22,087 bases of DNA from the NCBI GenBank assembly GCA_031279895.1, contig JAITHR010000246.1, positions 1-22,087 on the forward strand. Reading direction: 5' to 3'. The notes under the pieces are model-generated. The model was not told the origin of the DNA, did not search any database, and was given only the letters and a program-made list of their open reading frames with translations. The position numbers and the translations under genes were made by a program. Of this stretch, positions 7,681-15,389 are shown piece after piece; positions within the stretch are counted from its first letter, which is position 1; the number at the start of each line of letters is the position of its first letter. This DNA is from Spirochaetaceae bacterium. Lineage in GTDB: Bacteria; Spirochaetota; Spirochaetia; Treponematales; Breznakiellaceae.

Positions 7681-7980
7681 TCCGCAGCCTCCGGCTGTTT
7701 CAGCACTGTTGTTTCTTAATGGTGCAACACCTCCTCCGTTGGGCGGGCTTGCACGAACCAGGCGCGGCTACGCTTCGCGCAGCCTCCTGCAGTTTGGAAA
7801 CGCCGCGTTGTTGTGCGTAGTTAAGCGGGCGCCGCGTTGTTCGGGGCGCGGGAAGCCGCAGTGGGGGTTTGGGGGGTCTATGACCCCCCAGCCGCCGGAG
7901 GCGGCTAAGCGGACAGTCGTTGTTCGGGGCGCTTCGCATGACGCTTATGGAACCGTCGGAGACGGCGGAGGCTGCGGCGG
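7681..7980 (+). repeat. Long mosaic repeat element, copy 1
   Basis: This fills most of the 480-bp gap between tRNA-His and the HD-GYP-like gene. Order of blocks: hairpin core CAGCCTCCGGCTG (7685-7697), AATGGTGCAACACC, GGCGCGGCTACGCTTCGCG, the hairpin GGGGGGTC-TAT-GACCCCCC (7871-7889), AGCCGCC-GGA-GGCGGCT (about 7891-7907), GCGGACAGTCGTTGTTC, CGCATGACGCTTATGGAA, and a second core CCGTCGGAGACGG (7953-7965). The same blocks in largely the same order recur at 18038-18370 and, inverted, at 21135-21480. Confidence 0.8.
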
Positions 7981-7986
7981 GGATTA

Positions 7987-8016
7987 TTGACCGTTCTCTT
8001 CGGATTGTTGTATAGT
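7987..8016 (+). promoter_or_regulatory. Sigma-70 promoter of the HD-GYP-like gene
   Basis: TTGACC (7987-7992) and TATAGT (8011-8016) are separated by 18 bp. The predicted start near 8023 gives a 64-base leader that contains a small hairpin, CCCGCG-CTA-CGCGGG (8037-8051), before GGGAG and the ATG. Confidence 0.75.
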
Positions 8017-8086
8017 AAAAACATTGGAGAGACCTACCCGCGCTACGCGGGGAAACGATTGTAAACAGGTACGGGAGAACGCTTGG

Positions 8087-9223
8087 ATGACGCAGTACAG
8101 TATTAAGGATATTCCGGTAGGAAGTTTTTTTTCCCAGCCCATTTATCTTGACGAGATGTTTATCTTGGCCACGCCGGAGACGCCGTTTGCCGAAGAGATG
8201 CTTTCGAGCCTTGATCAGTGGAGTTTTAAGGAGGTATACAGCGCGGGCGAGCCGAAACACGGGGCTTTCGCGCAGAACGCCGACATTGCCAAAGCCGCGG
8301 GCGAGCTTTTCGCGGGAAACGCGCCGGATCAGGACGGGCTTATCAAGCAGGCCGACGAGTTTTACTGGCTTTTTCAGAAATATACCGAAGACCTTTTCAC
8401 CCAAACCGGCGAAAGTCTGGAACTGAACGCGGAAGCGGTTACGGAAAACGTCAAGACCGTGTACCTGGTGATGCAGAAACACCGCCGGCTCCTCCTTCTG
8501 GTGCAGCAGAACCACGAACCCAAAGAGGATGAGAACTACCAGGCCGCCCACGCGGTCAAATCCATGATACTGTCCCTTATGATGGGGTTTACGCTGAAAC
8601 TTTCGGAGGACCGGATGGTGGAGCTGGGGACCGCCGCGCTTCTCCATGAAATCGGCATGACGAAACTGCCGCAGCGCCTCTACCTGACCAAGTGGAACCT
8701 GACGCCGGACGAGCGGAAAACCATTCTTACCCATCCGATTTTGGGGTACAAACTCCTTAAGTCCTTCGAGTTCCCGCCGCCTGTGTGTCTCTGCGCGCTG
8801 GAACACCACGAGCGGGAAAACAGCGCGGGCTACCCGCAGAAACTGCCGGCTGACAAAATCAGCCTGTACTCCAAGATAATCGCCGTGGCCTGCTCCTACG
8901 AGGCCCTCACCTCCAACCGTCCCTACAAAAAGGCGAAAGACAAACACTCCGGCATTATGGATATGCTGAAAAACGAGGGGAAGCAGTACGACGATACGAT
9001 CCTGCGGGCTTTGGTGCTGTCCCTGTCGGTGTATCCCATCGGGCTTTACGTGCTGCTTAGTAACGGCAAAAAGGCGCAGGTTATGGACGTTGACCCGGAA
9101 AACCCGCGCTTTCCGGTAGTGCGTATTCTGGGCATGACCACGAAGGACGGCAAGAAGGTCATTGTCCCCACCTCGGCGCAGCTCTCAATCGTCCGGCCCC
9201 TTACCAAAGAAGAAATTTATTAA
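8087..9223 (+). CDS. HD-GYP-like protein with altered metal site
   Basis: HD-GYP proteins usually hydrolyse the second messenger cyclic di-GMP. The 378-residue protein has an N-terminal segment (1-55) that resembles the DUF3391 type found ahead of such domains, a helical linker, the HD-GYP domain (about 150-300), and a short beta-rich tail. Visible family features are AAHAVKSM (H155), LLHEIGMTKLP (H187, E188), LTHPILGY (H216), LEHHERENSAGYP (H240, H241) and YEALTSNRPYKKA. The usual HD aspartate is Glu188, and the aspartate expected in the V-A-D-x-F-D-A-L motif aligns with Cys269 (VACSYEAL). Both aspartate ligands are therefore replaced, so catalysis is uncertain and it may act as a binding protein. 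The ATG at 8087 follows GGGAG; an upstream extension would translate the leader hairpin. It is followed after six bases by the CBS-domain gene. Confidence 0.85.
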   Translation: MTQYSIKDIPVGSFFSQPIYLDEMFILATPETPFAEEMLSSLDQWSFKEVYSAGEPKHGAFAQNADIAKAAGELFAGNAPDQDGLIKQADEFYWLFQKYTEDLFTQTGESLELNAEAVTENVKTVYLVMQKHRRLLLLVQQNHEPKEDENYQAAHAVKSMILSLMMGFTLKLSEDRMVELGTAALLHEIGMTKLPQRLYLTKWNLTPDERKTILTHPILGYKLLKSFEFPPPVCLCALEHHERENSAGYPQKLPADKISLYSKIIAVACSYEALTSNRPYKKAKDKHSGIMDMLKNEGKQYDDTILRALVLSLSVYPIGLYVLLSNGKKAQVMDVDPENPRFPVVRILGMTTKDGKKVIVPTSAQLSIVRPLTKEEIY

Positions 9224-9229
9224 CCGTTT

Positions 9230-10576
9230 ATGCAGGAGGACCCTTTACCCGCGATACTTTTCATCTTCGCGCTTATTCTGGCAAAAGGCTTTTTCTCCCT
9301 CATCTACGCCGCGTTTCTCTCGTCCCGCAAGACATGGCTCATGGCGCGGATTTTCGAGGGGGACTCGCGCTATAAGATCGTTCTTGACGCGGTGGAGAAC
9401 CCGTCCCGCGTCCGTTCGGCGCTCCAGACGGCGCGGGTCTTTCTGGGAACCGCCGCGGGAGCCGCCGCCGGCGCCGCTCTTGCGCACATTTTCCTGCGCC
9501 CTCCCCTAGGGGGGGGGACGGGGGAAACGGCGCGGTTCGCCCTGGTTCCCTGGGGCGCCGGCGCGGTTCTGTGCATTACCGCGGCGCAGGTGGTACTGGG
9601 GGACGTTATCCCCAAGGCGTTGGCGCGTGCCGGACCGGAGCGGATTACCGTCGGCGCGTTTCCGGTTATTACGGCGCTTTCCGCGCTCTGTAAGCCCCTT
9701 ACCCTCCTTTCTGCGGGGCTTTCCTCGTGCCTTGCGCGTCTCCTGCGTATCGAGCAGACCGCGCCGCAGGGCATGACCGAGGGGGAACTGCGTATGGCCC
9801 TTAAGGAGGGGGAGAAGTCGGGCGTGGTGGCGACCACCGAGCGGACCATGGTGGAGGGGGTTTTTTACCTGGGGGATCGTCCGGTCGGCACGTTTATGAC
9901 GCACCGCTCCGAGATAGTCTGGCTTGACGCGGGGTCCGATGCCGGCGCCATGCGGGACGCGGTGTTTGCCCATCGGGAACAGCGCTATTTTCCGGTTGCC
10001 GCGGGCAATCTGGATGAGGTTATCGGGGTGGTTTCGGTTGAGGACCTTCTCTTCGGGCTTTTGGACGAGCGCGGTCCGGGGCTTGGGGACATAACCAGGC
10101 CCTGTTCTTTCGTGCCGGAGACCATGTCGGCGCTGAAGGCGTTTGAGTCGTTTCGGAACGGCAAGGCGGAGTTTCTGCTCGTGATGGACGAATACGGCGG
10201 GCTTGCGGGCGCGCTTTCCCTGCGGAATCTGGTTGAGGAGATTGTGGGGCAGCTTTCCGCGCCGGCGCAGGACGAGGTTCCCATTCTTAAGCAGGACGAC
10301 GGGACGTTTTTGGTTGACGGGAGCGTTAATATCGACGAGATTGCGGAGGTTCTGGGGCTTTCTTTGGGGGAACATCAGGAGTACCACACGTTAGCCGGTT
10401 TTCTTTTGAGTATGGCCGGGGAGATTCCGAGAACCGGCGCGTGTTTCGAGTACGGGGGTTGCTGTTTTAAGGTACTTGATATGGACGGGAACCGCATAGA
10501 CAAAGTGTTTATCACGCCGCCGGCGGCGCCGCCGGCGGCGGAGGCACAAAAGCGTCATGCGGAGCGCGGCCCCTAA
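9230..10576 (+). CDS. DUF21/CBS/CorC_HlyC-domain membrane protein
   Basis: This is a CNNM/CorC-type protein, a family implicated in divalent cation (Mg2+ or Co2+) transport and formerly called hemolysin-like. Hydrophobic segments at about 7-30, 63-90, 105-128 and 140-170 form the DUF21 region, which contains GDVIPKALA. Two CBS domains follow (about 218-275 and 285-340; note [20 protein letters not shown] and [20 protein letters not shown]), then a CorC_HlyC domain (about 345-428; [21 protein letters not shown]). The last 20 residues, Pro/Ala-rich then charged, are translated from the intergenic repeat and are unlikely to be an ancestral part of the protein. The start at 9230 is only six bases after the previous stop and lacks a strong Shine-Dalgarno sequence. 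Confidence 0.88.
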   Translation: MQEDPLPAILFIFALILAKGFFSLIYAAFLSSRKTWLMARIFEGDSRYKIVLDAVENPSRVRSALQTARVFLGTAAGAAAGAALAHIFLRPPLGGGTGETARFALVPWGAGAVLCITAAQVVLGDVIPKALARAGPERITVGAFPVITALSALCKPLTLLSAGLSSCLARLLRIEQTAPQGMTEGELRMALKEGEKSGVVATTERTMVEGVFYLGDRPVGTFMTHRSEIVWLDAGSDAGAMRDAVFAHREQRYFPVAAGNLDEVIGVVSVEDLLFGLLDERGPGLGDITRPCSFVPETMSALKAFESFRNGKAEFLLVMDEYGGLAGALSLRNLVEEIVGQLSAPAQDEVPILKQDDGTFLVDGSVNIDEIAEVLGLSLGEHQEYHTLAGFLLSMAGEIPRTGACFEYGGCCFKVLDMDGNRIDKVFITPPAAPPAAEAQKRHAERGP

Positions 10577-10664
10577 GCTGTCCGCGTCCGGTTTGGTGCG
10601 CACTGCGGGAGGCGCCTGCTTTGAGGCGCATAGCGGGAAGCTTATGGAACCGTCGGAGACGGTG
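10514..10664 (+). repeat. Repeat block overlapping the CBS-protein 3' end
   Basis: Tandem palindromes of GCCGCCGGCGGC type (10514-10540) lead into GGAGGCACAAAAGCGTCATG, AGCGCGGC, CCCTAAGCTGTCCGCG, GGGAAGCTTATGGAA and the core CCGTCGGAGACGG (10650-10662). The coding frame of the upstream gene runs through the first 60 bases. Confidence 0.8.
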
Positions 10665-10682
10665 GCCGCAGAGGTGGTTTTT

Positions 10683-10691
10683 TGCTATATT
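10683..10691 (+). promoter_or_regulatory. Candidate extended -10 promoter for rubredoxin
   Basis: TGC followed directly by TATATT (10686-10691) looks like an extended -10 element. The sequence 17 bp upstream, TGGCCG, is a poor -35 box. The leader to the ATG at 10734 would be about 36 bases. Confidence 0.45.
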
Positions 10692-10733
10692 AGAAAAAGG
10701 GCGGAAGCCCATATTTTTTTAGCGAGGTGCGTT

Positions 10734-10895
10734 ATGGGAAAGTATATATGTGAAACGTGCGGGTACGTTTATGATCCGGCTGACGGGGACGGGGACGCGG
10801 GCATAAAGCCGGGAACCGCTTTCGCGGATTTGCCGGCTGATTGGGCCTGTCCCACCTGCGGGCATGGAAAAGAAGTCTTTTCGCCAAGCGATTAA
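10734..10895 (+). CDS. Rubredoxin
   Basis: Rubredoxin is a small iron protein that carries one electron, often to oxygen- or superoxide-detoxifying enzymes in anaerobes. The 53-residue product has the two iron-binding pairs CETCGY near the start and CPTCGHGK near the end, plus [18 protein letters not shown] and [11 protein letters not shown], all typical. GAGGT lies about ten bases before the ATG. It appears co-transcribed with the small gene that follows after 11 bases. In spirochaetes such as Treponema pallidum rubredoxin works with neelaredoxin (superoxide reductase); no such gene is in this window. Confidence 0.96.
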   Translation: MGKYICETCGYVYDPADGDGDAGIKPGTAFADLPADWACPTCGHGKEVFSPSD

Positions 10896-10906
10896 AGAAG
10901 GCGTCC

Positions 10907-11197
10907 ATGCTCTCAAGAGAGGACTTCATTTTTACCATCGGGTATGACGGCCCGATGGCGGTGGTGGACGGCCAGGCCAAAAAGAAATACGGCAGGCTCT
11001 CCACCGCGGCTTTGGCGGAACAGGGGCTTTTTCGGGCGGCCTATTCCTCCGCCCTGTACGCCCGGGATAAATCGGAGCTTGAAACGGTGGTGGCGCTCTA
11101 TAACAAAGCAGCCGGCACCTCTTATACGGCGGAATCCCCGCTGGCGCGGCTTTTCGGGGTCTTTCCGGTGGAGGTTAAACGGGCAATCGTGCTGTAG
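10907..11197 (+). CDS. Small conserved-looking protein of unknown function
   Basis: I do not recognise this 96-residue protein. It starts MLSREDFIFTIGYDGPMAVV and contains KKKYGRLSTAALAEQGLFR, then AAYSSALYARDKSELETVV, and ends in GVFPVEVKRAIVL. It has no signal peptide, membrane segment or cysteine motif and should be cytoplasmic. An AAGAAGG sequence ends shortly before the ATG at 10907. The frame is open further upstream, but that part overlaps rubredoxin in another frame. Its close spacing to rubredoxin and the strong terminator after it support a real two-gene unit. Confidence 0.7.
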   Translation: MLSREDFIFTIGYDGPMAVVDGQAKKKYGRLSTAALAEQGLFRAAYSSALYARDKSELETVVALYNKAAGTSYTAESPLARLFGVFPVEVKRAIVL

Positions 11198-11210
11198 GGA
11201 GGCGCTCACG

Positions 11211-11242
11211 AAAAGGCGGGGCTTTCGCGCCCGCCTTTTTTT
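11211..11242. terminator. Bidirectional intrinsic terminator
   Basis: AAAAGGCGGG (11211-11220), a nine-base loop, and CCCGCCTTTT (11230-11239) form a perfect ten-bp stem followed by T residues on the plus strand. The A-run at the start provides a T-run on the minus strand, so it can end both the rubredoxin unit and the convergent minus-strand operon. Confidence 0.92.
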
Positions 11243-11247
11243 ATTTT

Positions 11248-11673
11248 TTATTTTTTATCGGGGATAACCGCTATCTCCCGAATAATCCGCCGTATTCCTA
11301 AAACCTGATTGTTGGCCAGAATGACCTCCACCAACTCCACGCGGGCGCGGACCGTAACAAACTGCTGGTCAAGCCCCTCAAGCGCCCGTTTTTCCTTTTC
11401 CTCGTCAACCACATACCAGTCCCGCTCGGATTCGTCGGTAATCACGAGGCGCGGATGCGGCATACTGCCGACAAGACGCACCCTGCCGGTAATCTCCACC
11501 AGCTGGCCAGACTCCACCGAATCAAGGCCCTCACCGGAAACCACCGGCTCCCTGCCGCCCTGCTGCCCCTTGGCAAACAGGCCGAACGGAAGGAGAAACA
11601 GCGCCGCAACCACAAGCATTTTCTTTATTTTTCCCGTTTCTCTCACTTCTCCCGCTCTTTTCACCTTTTCCAT
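11248..11673 (-). CDS. Exported OB-fold-like protein of unknown function
   Basis: The 141-residue product has a charged start (MEKVKRAGEVRETGKIKK) followed by a hydrophobic signal MLVVAALFLLPFGLFAKG, so export is likely. The mature part, from GQLVEITGRVRLVGSMPHPR through WYVVDEEK and LDQQFVTVRARVEL, alternates beta strands in a way that resembles small bacterial OB-fold domains; that is inference. The ATG at 11673 is chosen because AAGGAG sits eight bases before it. An ATG at 11712 in the same frame also has a purine-rich upstream stretch but overlaps trmJ and would bury the signal peptide. It is the last gene of the minus-strand cluster, immediately before the terminator. Confidence 0.7.
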   Translation of the reverse strand: MEKVKRAGEVRETGKIKKMLVVAALFLLPFGLFAKGQQGGREPVVSGEGLDSVESGQLVEITGRVRLVGSMPHPRLVITDESERDWYVVDEEKEKRALEGLDQQFVTVRARVELVEVILANNQVLGIRRIIREIAVIPDKK

Positions 11674-11692
11674 ACGAATCTCCTTTTGTCTC

Positions 11693-12466
11693 TTATTGGT
11701 TTTGTTTGACATCTTTTTCCCTCTCCTCCCTCTCTTCCCCGCCGGTCTCGCGGGCCCGGCGCCCCAGACCCGCGGCTTTGGCAAACAGGCCCCGCAGGTA
11801 CGCCCCTTCAGCCGGCGAAAGGCCGGCGCGGGAGAAAATATCCCGTAAAAAGCGCTCCTGTTCCGTTCTGCCGCGATGTTTATAAAACCCCAGGGATTCA
11901 AGGGAGCAGGTTACGGATTTCACCAGCGCTTCAAGGGCGTTCTGGTCAAGCGGCGTCCATTCCCCCTGGACGCTCCCCGCGCCGCCCAGCACCCGAAACA
12001 GGTGGTACGCATAGATTTGTACCGCGTGGGAAAGGTTCAGCGAGGGAAACGTCCGGGAAGAGGGGATGGAGGACGCGAAATTGCAGAGATTGAGGTCCGC
12101 GTTTCCAAGTCCGGCCCGCTCGTTACCGAAAACCAGCGCGGCCTGTCCCGCACGGGCGCCGAGGTATTGGGCCAGCCTTTCCGGATGTACGTTTACCGGT
12201 TTGCGCGTCCGCCCGCGCCGGCGGGTGGTGCCTATGACCAGAGGGTAGCCCCCTACCGCGCCGGCAAGGGAATCGAACCGACCGGCACGGTCCCACAGGT
12301 CTCCGGCGTGAACCGCCCGCGCCCGTACCGCATCCCCGTCAAAACATTCGGCTGAAACGATACAGAGCCGCGAAAGCCCCATGTTTTTCATGGCCCTGCA
12401 CACGGCGCCTATGTTTCCTTCTTCTTGCGGATGAGAGAGGACGATGGTTATATCCTGAAGGGTCAT
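11693..12466 (-). CDS. trmJ: tRNA 2'-O-methyltransferase of the TrmJ type
   Basis: TrmJ is a SPOUT-class methyltransferase that uses SAM to methylate the ribose of nucleotide 32 in the anticodon loop of several tRNAs. The three SPOUT/TrmH motifs are present: NIGAVCRAMKNMGL (18-31), LVFGNERAGLGNADL (111-125), and IPSSRTFPSLNLSHAVQIYA (134-153). At 257 residues it matches the family. The C-terminal end is very rich in Glu and Arg (GGEEREEREKD), perhaps disordered. No good Shine-Dalgarno sequence precedes the ATG at 12466. It lies 33 bases after the LPP20-like lipoprotein and 19 bases before the OB-fold-like gene. Confidence 0.88.
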   Translation of the reverse strand: MTLQDITIVLSHPQEEGNIGAVCRAMKNMGLSRLCIVSAECFDGDAVRARAVHAGDLWDRAGRFDSLAGAVGGYPLVIGTTRRRGRTRKPVNVHPERLAQYLGARAGQAALVFGNERAGLGNADLNLCNFASSIPSSRTFPSLNLSHAVQIYAYHLFRVLGGAGSVQGEWTPLDQNALEALVKSVTCSLESLGFYKHRGRTEQERFLRDIFSRAGLSPAEGAYLRGLFAKAAGLGRRARETGGEEREEREKDVKQNQ

Positions 12467-12499
12467 GGTTTTGCCAATATGCCGGAGCCCCGCGCCGCC

Positions 12500-13714
12500 C
12501 TACTTGGGCTTCGGGAGGATGGCGGCAAGATAATCCGACAAGAGGGCGCTGTAGGAACCGGTTATCTTTTTTTCCGCCGCCGCGACCGCACGGGTTTCGG
12601 CCTCCGAAACGTTGATATGCCCCTCCCGCCCGTTGATGTTAAACGGGATAAGCACACTCTCCTCCGCGGTGTCCATAAAGCTTGCGTCCACCACGTACCG
12701 GACGAACTTGTTCGGGCTGGACAGGTCAAGCGGCGTCAGCGTTACCTTCACCCGCACCACGTACCGCGAGTTTATGCCGCCGCTTCTGAAACCGTGCTTG
12801 GCAATGGCGCCGGCAAAGGCATTTTTGAGCCTGTCGGACTGGTCGTTGTCGACTTCTATCCCGATGGGAATGGCTTTGGTGATGGCCAGAGCCTCCACGC
12901 GGTAGGAATCCCCCTTTTTGAGGGTTTTGGCCAGGGAAGATCCCGCGTCGCTGTCAACAATGGTCAGCACGTTGGCGTACACGTAATTCGCGTCGGCGAT
13001 GGTGGCGGCGAACTGGTAGCGGGCGTACCCGTCAAACGAATACTTCTCCGCGTTGGTCATGGCAAGAAGGTTCTCGATAACCCGCTGGTTCGCCGCGATA
13101 AGGTCCGTGTATAGGGTCCTGGCCTTGGCCTTTTCCAGCACCGCCACCGCGTAATAGGTGGTCTTGGAGTCAAACCACACGTCTTTAATCTCCGCGCCGA
13201 TAAGGGCGTCCATTTCGGACGAGGTTTTGATGGCGTTCTGTACGCTGGTGTCCTGGGAGACCTGCACCTGCCCGCGGGAAACGGCCTCCGAATAGTTATG
13301 GATCGTCTTAAGCTCCGCCTGCACCGTTTGGCCGAAGACCGCCACGAGCTTCGCAAGGGAATCCCTTTCCGCCTGGTTGCGGTCGCCCCCGAATCCGGTG
13401 GCGGCTACAAACGAGGCTGAGGGGTACACCGAATCCGGCGACGAAACCCACGCGGGTTCCCTGCCGCCGGACGCGGTCTTACTGCCGGACGCGGCGCTTC
13501 CGCCTGATTTGGCGGCGCCCCCCCCTCCGGCGCTTCCGCCGCCTTTTCCCTGCATTTCCGCAAGCGCCGCGTCTGCCGCGGCTTCGGCTTCCGCCGCGGA
13601 CTGCCCGCTTGACGCGGTGTTTCTCGAAGATCCGGCGGACCCGCCCGACTGGGGAGCGCCGGCGCAGCCGGCCAGTCCCAACCCGATACCTAAAAACGCG
13701 ATTACTTTAAGCAT
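12500..13714 (-). CDS. LPP20-family-like lipoprotein
   Basis: A lipoprotein of 404 residues. The signal MLKVIAFLGIGLGLAGC ends in a clear lipobox with lipidated Cys17. A long low-complexity linker rich in Gly, Ser and Ala (18-85) follows, then a folded domain with FVAATGFGGDRNQAERDSL and ALAKLVAVFG-type residues, the pattern seen in LPP20-type proteins (periplasmic or outer-membrane associated). The rest includes repeated alpha/beta elements (VVRVKVTLTPLDL, YVVDASFMDT). GGAGG precedes the ATG at 13714 and lies inside the end of the upstream gene, with which this one overlaps by 13 bases, so the two are translationally coupled. Function is unknown; the position next to PBP1A suggests an envelope role. 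Confidence 0.8.
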   Translation of the reverse strand: MLKVIAFLGIGLGLAGCAGAPQSGGSAGSSRNTASSGQSAAEAEAAADAALAEMQGKGGGSAGGGGAAKSGGSAASGSKTASGGREPAWVSSPDSVYPSASFVAATGFGGDRNQAERDSLAKLVAVFGQTVQAELKTIHNYSEAVSRGQVQVSQDTSVQNAIKTSSEMDALIGAEIKDVWFDSKTTYYAVAVLEKAKARTLYTDLIAANQRVIENLLAMTNAEKYSFDGYARYQFAATIADANYVYANVLTIVDSDAGSSLAKTLKKGDSYRVEALAITKAIPIGIEVDNDQSDRLKNAFAGAIAKHGFRSGGINSRYVVRVKVTLTPLDLSSPNKFVRYVVDASFMDTAEESVLIPFNINGREGHINVSEAETRAVAAAEKKITGSYSALLSDYLAAILPKPK

Positions 13715-15012
13715 ACTGCCTCCATTAAATTGAGCGTGTTTTCTCGAATAACGATACGTTTTTGATTTGACGAGCCTAAGAGGGACCCGTTGTATCCATA
13801 ATACCTGACCTGCGCGGCGTAGGTCCCGGGAGGAAGGGTGATGCCTCCCACATAGGCTTTTGCCGGAAAGAAGCGGGAGACGCGCAGATCCGCCTGTTCG
13901 CTCGCCTCGGCGAATATCTGCGCCCCCAAACTCAGGGCGCCGAACACCAGACTGGCGGTACCGTCCTCCACCTCTTCGGCCACCGCGCCCAGAGTCGACG
14001 AGACCGCGCCTTTCGCGGTGGCGCGGATGACGGATTTAAGATAGATCATGGCTACCTTTTCCTTAAAGGTTTTCCTGGCCACCGCTTCGAGGTCTTCGAG
14101 AAGCTGAAGGGTGAAGGACAGGCCGCTTTCAAAGACCACCTCCACCCGCGCCACCTCAGAGGGGCGGTTTACCATAACCGGCAGGGCTATCTTGATGTAC
14201 CGCGGGCCCGGGATGGGAATACGGAGGACTTCCTCCTCTTTGACCGGCGAAAGGCCGCTGAATCCGATAACATTGAGACGGGCGTAGCCCGCGGGAATGT
14301 CCAGTTCCTCGTCAATCGAGGAGGGCAGCGGGAAGTTGTACACCTCCGGCGCGTTGGCAAAGGCGATTTTTATCTGGTCGCGGTCTATGCGGGCGTCGTC
14401 TTCGTACCCGTCGGCGCGGTAAAAGAGCATCCCCAGGTAGCGCGCCAGGGCCGAATTGGAGAAACGCGGGGAGGAGTCCGGATCGGGCGGCGGGGTGCCG
14501 GTTTTTTCCAGCGCTTCGGCCTGCAAATCCGTGATGGTTTCCCCGTAGGCCACGGCGAGAAAGTCAAGTTTCTCGGTCATCCGTCTGATTTCAACGAGCG
14601 CGCTTTCAAGATCGCCGCGGTGGTAATAACTAAGGGCGTTAAAGGCGTTGACATAGATATTCTCGTAATCTTCCCCGGCGTAGGCCCTCACTTTATCATT
14701 GACAATAGAGGACCCGATAGCTTCGGTTACGCTTTTGGTGAAGGCGTCCTCAATGGCCTGTTCCCCTTCCTGGAGAAGTCCGATGGAATCTTCGTACCCT
14801 TCGGCGTAGTGGGCCAGCATCCCCTTGTCGAGGCAGTACAGCAGCCGGTCGCGGTAAAGTTTCTTTTTATCTTTTTCAAGCAGGGTCATGCTCTCCCCGT
14901 ACTCGGCCCGGTACGCCGCCTCGTCAATCTTCGCGTAGGGATTGGAAGCGGCGCATCCCGCGATGATGGCGGCGCCGGCCAGTACCAGTACAAGGACACA
15001 GACTTTTCTCAT
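13702..15012 (-). CDS. COG3014-like lipoprotein
   Basis: A lipoprotein of 436 residues. The signal MRKVCVLVLVLAGAAIIAGC gives lipidated Cys20. The following region has TPR-like helices: MLAHYAEGYEDSIGLLQEGE, then ND-VRAYAGEDYENIYVN and ALSYYHRGDLESALVEIRR, which is typical of the uncharacterised COG3014 family. The C-terminal half is mixed alpha/beta with a small-residue-rich segment (ATAKGAVSSTLGAVAEE). GAGG lies eight bases before the ATG. From memory, COG3014, LpoB and LPP20 family genes are neighbours in several Gram-negative bacteria, which fits the next gene here. The promoter candidate is at 15088-15116. Confidence 0.78.
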   Translation of the reverse strand: MRKVCVLVLVLAGAAIIAGCAASNPYAKIDEAAYRAEYGESMTLLEKDKKKLYRDRLLYCLDKGMLAHYAEGYEDSIGLLQEGEQAIEDAFTKSVTEAIGSSIVNDKVRAYAGEDYENIYVNAFNALSYYHRGDLESALVEIRRMTEKLDFLAVAYGETITDLQAEALEKTGTPPPDPDSSPRFSNSALARYLGMLFYRADGYEDDARIDRDQIKIAFANAPEVYNFPLPSSIDEELDIPAGYARLNVIGFSGLSPVKEEEVLRIPIPGPRYIKIALPVMVNRPSEVARVEVVFESGLSFTLQLLEDLEAVARKTFKEKVAMIYLKSVIRATAKGAVSSTLGAVAEEVEDGTASLVFGALSLGAQIFAEASEQADLRVSRFFPAKAYVGGITLPPGTYAAQVRYYGYNGSLLGSSNQKRIVIRENTLNLMEAVCLK

Positions 15013-15087
15013 GGCTCAAACCTCATTTTTGCATCGTTTTTCCCTTACTTTACGTGTTTACCTGTTCCGACTTTTACGCTTTCACCT

Positions 15088-15116
15088 AGGGTACCAGCTT
15101 TCCCTCACACCGTCAA
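15088..15116 (-). promoter_or_regulatory. Candidate promoter for the lipoprotein genes
   Basis: On the minus strand TTGACG (15116-15111) and TACCCT (15093-15088) are separated by 17 bp. The predicted leader is about 69 bases. The -10 box is a weak match (four of six). Confidence 0.5.
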
Positions 15117-15139
15117 TCCCCACCCGCCCGCCGCCGGCG

Positions 15140-15389
15140 CAGCCTCCGGCTGTTCCATAAGCTTCCCGCATCGCGCCTGTCAGCTGTCAACGCCCGCTTT
15201 GCCGCGCCCCGCAGCCTCCGGCTGTTCCATAAGCTTCCCGTTGTGCGCGGCAAAGCGGGCGCAGACAGCTTAGAGCCGCTCCGCAGCCTCCGGCTGTTTC
15301 ATAAGCTTCCCGTTGTGCGTGGCAAAGCGGGCGTAGACAGCTTAGGGCCGCGCTACGCATGGCGCTTTTATGCCTCCGCCGCCGGCGGG
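15140..15389 (-). repeat. Three 72-bp tandem repeats plus PBP1A 3'-end block
   Basis: The core CAGCCTCCGGCTG occurs at 15140, 15212 and 15284, an exact 72-bp period. Each is followed by TT(C/T)CATAAGCTTCCCG, and the last two also by GGCAAAGCGGGCG and AGACAGCTTAG. Beyond the third unit, 15345-15389 holds the block CCCGCCGGCGGCGGAGGC / AAAAGCGCCATGCG / AGCGCGGC in minus orientation, touching the PBP1A stop. This accounts for the 377-bp gap; no gene is seen in it. Confidence 0.88.

Noticed and set aside
7700..8947. 415-codon open frame on the minus strand
   Set aside because: It is opposite the HD-GYP-like gene and a repeat block; the plus-strand product has clear family motifs and a promoter.
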